Shown: positions 61,714-64,000 of the stretch, one piece after another
Layout: the number at the start of each line of letters is the position of its first letter
How positions within the stretch are numbered: position 1 is the stretch's first letter
NCBI GenBank assembly: GCA_009775225.1
Contig: VSPE01000007.1
Coordinates: 12,512-76,511, forward strand
DNA length: 64,000 bases
Direction: 5' to 3'
Origin: Muribaculaceae bacterium
Lineage (GTDB): Bacteria; Bacteroidota; Bacteroidia; Bacteroidales; Muribaculaceae
The notes under the pieces: model-generated
The model's input: only the letters and a program-made list of their open reading frames with translations
What the model was told of the DNA's origin: nothing
The model's database searches: none
Made by a program: the position numbers and the translations under genes

Positions 61714-61840
61714 TTATGACTGCGCCCATAAGCAGCTGATTAATAATATATTTATTTAATAGTGGTTTGTTGTTTGCTTGTGGGCTGCTTGTGAGTGATT
61801 ATTTCATGTGGATTGGGAGTTGATGTTGTCAAAAGATACA

Positions 61841-61871
61841 CTTGGGAGTAGGGAGTTTTATGTTATCTTTG
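61841..61871 (+). promoter_or_regulatory. Promoter of the first island gene
   Basis: CTTG (61841-61844), 19 bases and TATCTTTG (61864-61871) approach the Bacteroidota consensus. It lies 43 bases before the ATG at 61915. Confidence 0.6.
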
Positions 61872-61914
61872 CCGGAAAGTTCAGCATGTCGTTTATCTCT
61901 TAATCATTTTTTGT

Positions 61915-62412
61915 ATGTCATCGTTTTATTATCTCGGAGAAGATTTTAACCCTGTCAAGGTTGAGGAGCTTGCTCGAATGCGTGGTTGGGATGCTCCCCG
62001 AGCAATAGAGTATCTTAAAGAAGCCGGCAATCTGTTCGATACCCAGGAGGCGGCGGAGTACGCATCGCGCAGCATTCGTACAATCCTCACCACTCCGATA
62101 GTCTATGCCGCACCTGCAGAGGGGCAGGTGCCAATGATTTCCTTGCCGGGAGCTGGATGTGTGACTGTAAAGCTTGTCGAGTGGTTTTTCAGTAGCCTCA
62201 TGCAGAAAGTGCGACATTATGCTGATGTTTGTGCTATAGGAGATGAACTCCGGCCAATGGGAATGAACCTTGATAGTGAGAGTGTGGCGCATTTTATTGT
62301 TCGTCGGGAGGCCGAGCAACAATGGCAAAGCCTTAAACAAGCCGCCGCATTACAGATTGTGAGTCTTGCAGAGACTTTTGCCGGATGCCTGCCTAATTAT
62401 AGTCGACAGTGA
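61915..62412 (+). CDS. Island protein of unknown function
   Basis: This 165-residue protein is not recognised. It appears helical and cytoplasmic, with an N-terminal YYLGEDFNPVKVEELAR and the segment DTQEAAEYASRSIRTIL, which has the look of a short DNA-binding helix pair. Its 3' end overlaps the convergent gene by 20 bases. A near-consensus promoter supports it as a real gene. Confidence 0.55.
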   Translation: MSSFYYLGEDFNPVKVEELARMRGWDAPRAIEYLKEAGNLFDTQEAAEYASRSIRTILTTPIVYAAPAEGQVPMISLPGAGCVTVKLVEWFFSSLMQKVRHYADVCAIGDELRPMGMNLDSESVAHFIVRREAEQQWQSLKQAAALQIVSLAETFAGCLPNYSRQ

Positions 62413-62755
62413 TTTCAACATCGACATACCATTCGCAAGGAGTTGTTCCGAGTTCTCCCTGACCGCCACACCAAAGTCGCAATCTTTTATTGGTTGTACG
62501 GGTCTGTATCATTTCAGCTACTACAGGGCGAAAGTCTATCCCGGAACTATACCCACCACAGTCAACCATGGGGCACATGACATAGAACATGGCAGGATTT
62601 TCCGGATAAATTGTAAACTCCTTATGCCGGTCTGAGCGCCATGCGTTCGTGTTGAGAACATGGAATTTTATTGATTTGACGCTTGGGTATGCGGTCTTGA
62701 GTTCAACTGCACGCTCTACGTGTTGGGCGTAGATGGTGTATTTGTCGATTTTCAT
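62393..62755 (-). CDS. Cysteine-containing island protein of unknown function
   Basis: The 120-residue protein has cysteines in MCPMVDCGGYSSG and LWCGGQGELGTTPCEWYV, which might bind metal or form disulfides, but this is only a suggestion. There is no signal peptide. It converges with the gene at 61915, sharing 20 bases at the 3' ends. No family is recognised. Confidence 0.5.
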   Translation of the reverse strand: MKIDKYTIYAQHVERAVELKTAYPSVKSIKFHVLNTNAWRSDRHKEFTIYPENPAMFYVMCPMVDCGGYSSGIDFRPVVAEMIQTRTTNKRLRLWCGGQGELGTTPCEWYVDVEITVDYN

Positions 62756-62783
62756 TGTTGGGAACTAAAAATGAATTTGCGTT

Positions 62784-63179
62784 TTACTCTGATGCTTCCC
62801 ATTTGATACCAAAATCGCAAGAGATGCGTTTAGTTAATTCTTGAATGCGTTCGGGTGTTGCGCGCATTTCTCGTTGTGGCTCGTCTTTTGGGGTTAAAAT
62901 GTGTTTTTTCGCTCCTCCATCAAAGAATTTGTAGTGGAAGCAACGTCCATCGCGAAGCTCTACTAAATCACCACTCCAAAACATATCTTTCGTTACATAT
63001 TTTGATGTAGAGGGAAATCGCTTATTGTATTGTTTTTGGCGATACTTTCTTTTGGGGAGGTCGTATAAAAGATATTTGAGTGTGAACATGGTAAAAAAGA
63101 CAGCACCCCACAGAAGGCAATTTAGAATTGCGCCAAGCGGATTAAACTCATGGCATACTATGGTTAAAACAATATTCAT
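62784..63179 (-). CDS. Membrane protein of unknown function
   Basis: This 131-residue protein has one strong membrane region (LGAILNCLLWGAVFFTMFTL) and a basic, cytoplasmic C-terminal part. No family is recognised. It begins 35 bases after the neighbour at 63215 on the same strand and is probably co-transcribed with it and with the gene at 62393. Confidence 0.5.
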   Translation of the reverse strand: MNIVLTIVCHEFNPLGAILNCLLWGAVFFTMFTLKYLLYDLPKRKYRQKQYNKRFPSTSKYVTKDMFWSGDLVELRDGRCFHYKFFDGGAKKHILTPKDEPQREMRATPERIQELTKRISCDFGIKWEASE

Positions 63180-63214
63180 GTAATTGTAATTGTTATAAAT
63201 TTATATTGGCGTTA

Positions 63215-63919
63215 TCACTCTGTTGGAATGAAATCTGTATAATCGAATTGGAATGCACCCATTTGTTTGTCGTTTATGTCATGATAAACGTATCGTAACA
63301 TGAGGCCAGTCCCTTTTAAATATCTATATACTTGTGATTGCGAAAATGGATAATCTCCGTGTGCAATCATTGATGGAATTTGGTTTTTAATATTTTCTTT
63401 GATTAATGCAAGGAGTTCCTTAAGTTCTTGTTCTGTAAAGTCGTCTTTATTAAGGTCTATTGAATAATAAGTGGTTAGAGTCCAGTCGAAAAACACGATA
63501 GATTTTATCGAAGTAATCCTGTCGACTCTTAATGGGACTTGTTTGTTTACCTCCGAGCACATTCTTATGTACTCTTCCTGGATGCGTTGTTTGTTGAATT
63601 CAGTACCGATTGTTTTGTCAGATACGGATTTTGCCCCAATTGCCACGCTTCCCCATATCACGGCAAGAATGATGATTATCGTGGAGATTATTGGTTTGTG
63701 TTTTTTTGCCTCCTGAAATATTGCACGATAGATTACATCCCTAAAAAGCAAGGCCAAACCAATCGCCAAAAGGAGAGTATACGGAGTTCCACACCAAGAG
63801 CCAAGGTGATACGAAAACCGATTTGTTCCATTGAAAATCAATGCAAGGATACTGCTAAGAATTAACCAAAAGGCTATTGCCAAGCATATTATAGATGTAT
63901 AGTATAGTACTCGTTTCAT
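63215..63919 (-). CDS. Membrane protein with three helices and an outside or cytoplasmic domain, unknown function
   Basis: The 234-residue protein has membrane segments at about 6-28, 41-60 and 73-93 and a soluble C-terminal part of about 135 residues. The ATG at 63919 is used because an upstream start would only add a hydrophobic tail of 16 residues. The soluble part has no recognised motif. The window ends 81 bases upstream, so its promoter may lie beyond the edge. Confidence 0.55.
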   Translation of the reverse strand: MKRVLYYTSIICLAIAFWLILSSILALIFNGTNRFSYHLGSWCGTPYTLLLAIGLALLFRDVIYRAIFQEAKKHKPIISTIIIILAVIWGSVAIGAKSVSDKTIGTEFNKQRIQEEYIRMCSEVNKQVPLRVDRITSIKSIVFFDWTLTTYYSIDLNKDDFTEQELKELLALIKENIKNQIPSMIAHGDYPFSQSQVYRYLKGTGLMLRYVYHDINDKQMGAFQFDYTDFIPTE

Positions 63920-64000
63920 TTTTTTTAGAGGTTGTTTAAAAACAAATGTGAATAAAAAAATAAGCATCAGTCGAAATTTCAGACATTTATGCTTTGGTGA

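Overview
The window looks like chromosome from a member of the Bacteroidales. I would guess the Muribaculaceae, but that is inference and not proven here. Supporting signs are promoters of the Bacteroidota type (TTTG, about 20 bases, TAnnTTTG) in front of many genes, a PPi-dependent phosphofructokinase, a NagB/PIG-L fusion, a BioG-BioC fusion, families typical of the phylum (DUF4136, DUF4286, DUF4293, ECF sigma with an outer-membrane barrel protein), and an operon for salvage of murein peptides. Most of the backbone is fairly GC-rich. This gives long antisense open frames that I treated as shadows. Two stretches, 21.3-26 kb and 59.3-64 kb, are visibly AT-richer and carry the accessory material.

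Layout. 1-7.7 kb (minus strand) is one long tightly packed operon behind a near-consensus promoter: panC-panD-ffh-folD-capA-like-trmN6-CPBP protease-bioGC-bioD. It combines pantothenate, folate and biotin functions with protein targeting. 7.7-11.9 kb is patB-like, dapF, an AI-2E-type transporter and mltG. 11.9-13.7 kb holds a cysteine-less thioredoxin-fold protein and rmuC. 13.8-20.5 kb is a second packed run: ThiE/TenI-like, flippase-like membrane protein, NfeD protease, kdsB, inactive M16 peptidase and pfp. 20.8-25.5 kb (plus strand) has an orphan secreted protein and then an ECF sigma / membrane regulator / outer-membrane receptor cassette. 26-30.5 kb (minus) has the NagB-PIG-L fusion and the agmatine-to-putrescine pair aguB/aguA. 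30.7-33.8 kb (plus) is lipoprotein, ClC channel and AI-2E-type transporter. 33.8-37.8 kb (minus) has thiol peroxidase, a LolA-like/thioredoxin-fold protein and a two-component system. 38-40.4 kb has apbE, a DJ-1 family gene and a DUF4293 gene.

40-50.6 kb (minus) reads as a murein-peptide and peptide-use operon: transglutaminase-like protein, NlpC/P60 endopeptidase, L-Ala-D/L-Glu epimerase, a glutamine-synthetase family enzyme, M3 peptidase, and two associated proteins. An initiator tRNA with its own promoter and terminator follows. 50.9-58.7 kb is an operon in which a very large protein (about 1360 residues, AlbA_2/Schlafen-type domain plus repeated S1-like beta modules) is followed by a glycosyltransferase, a DUF4286 protein, ruvC and ligA.

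The right end is accessory. There is an IS3-family element whose transposase has lost one catalytic aspartate (D to N), then the 3' part of a tRNA-Ser gene still followed by a terminator-like hairpin, which looks like an integration scar. Beyond it lie AT-rich genes of unknown function that run to the window edge. The points most worth a second look are the 1360-residue protein and its operon, the tRNA-Ser scar and the island it implies, the sigma/regulator/receptor cassette with a non-FecR regulator, and the murein-peptide operon.
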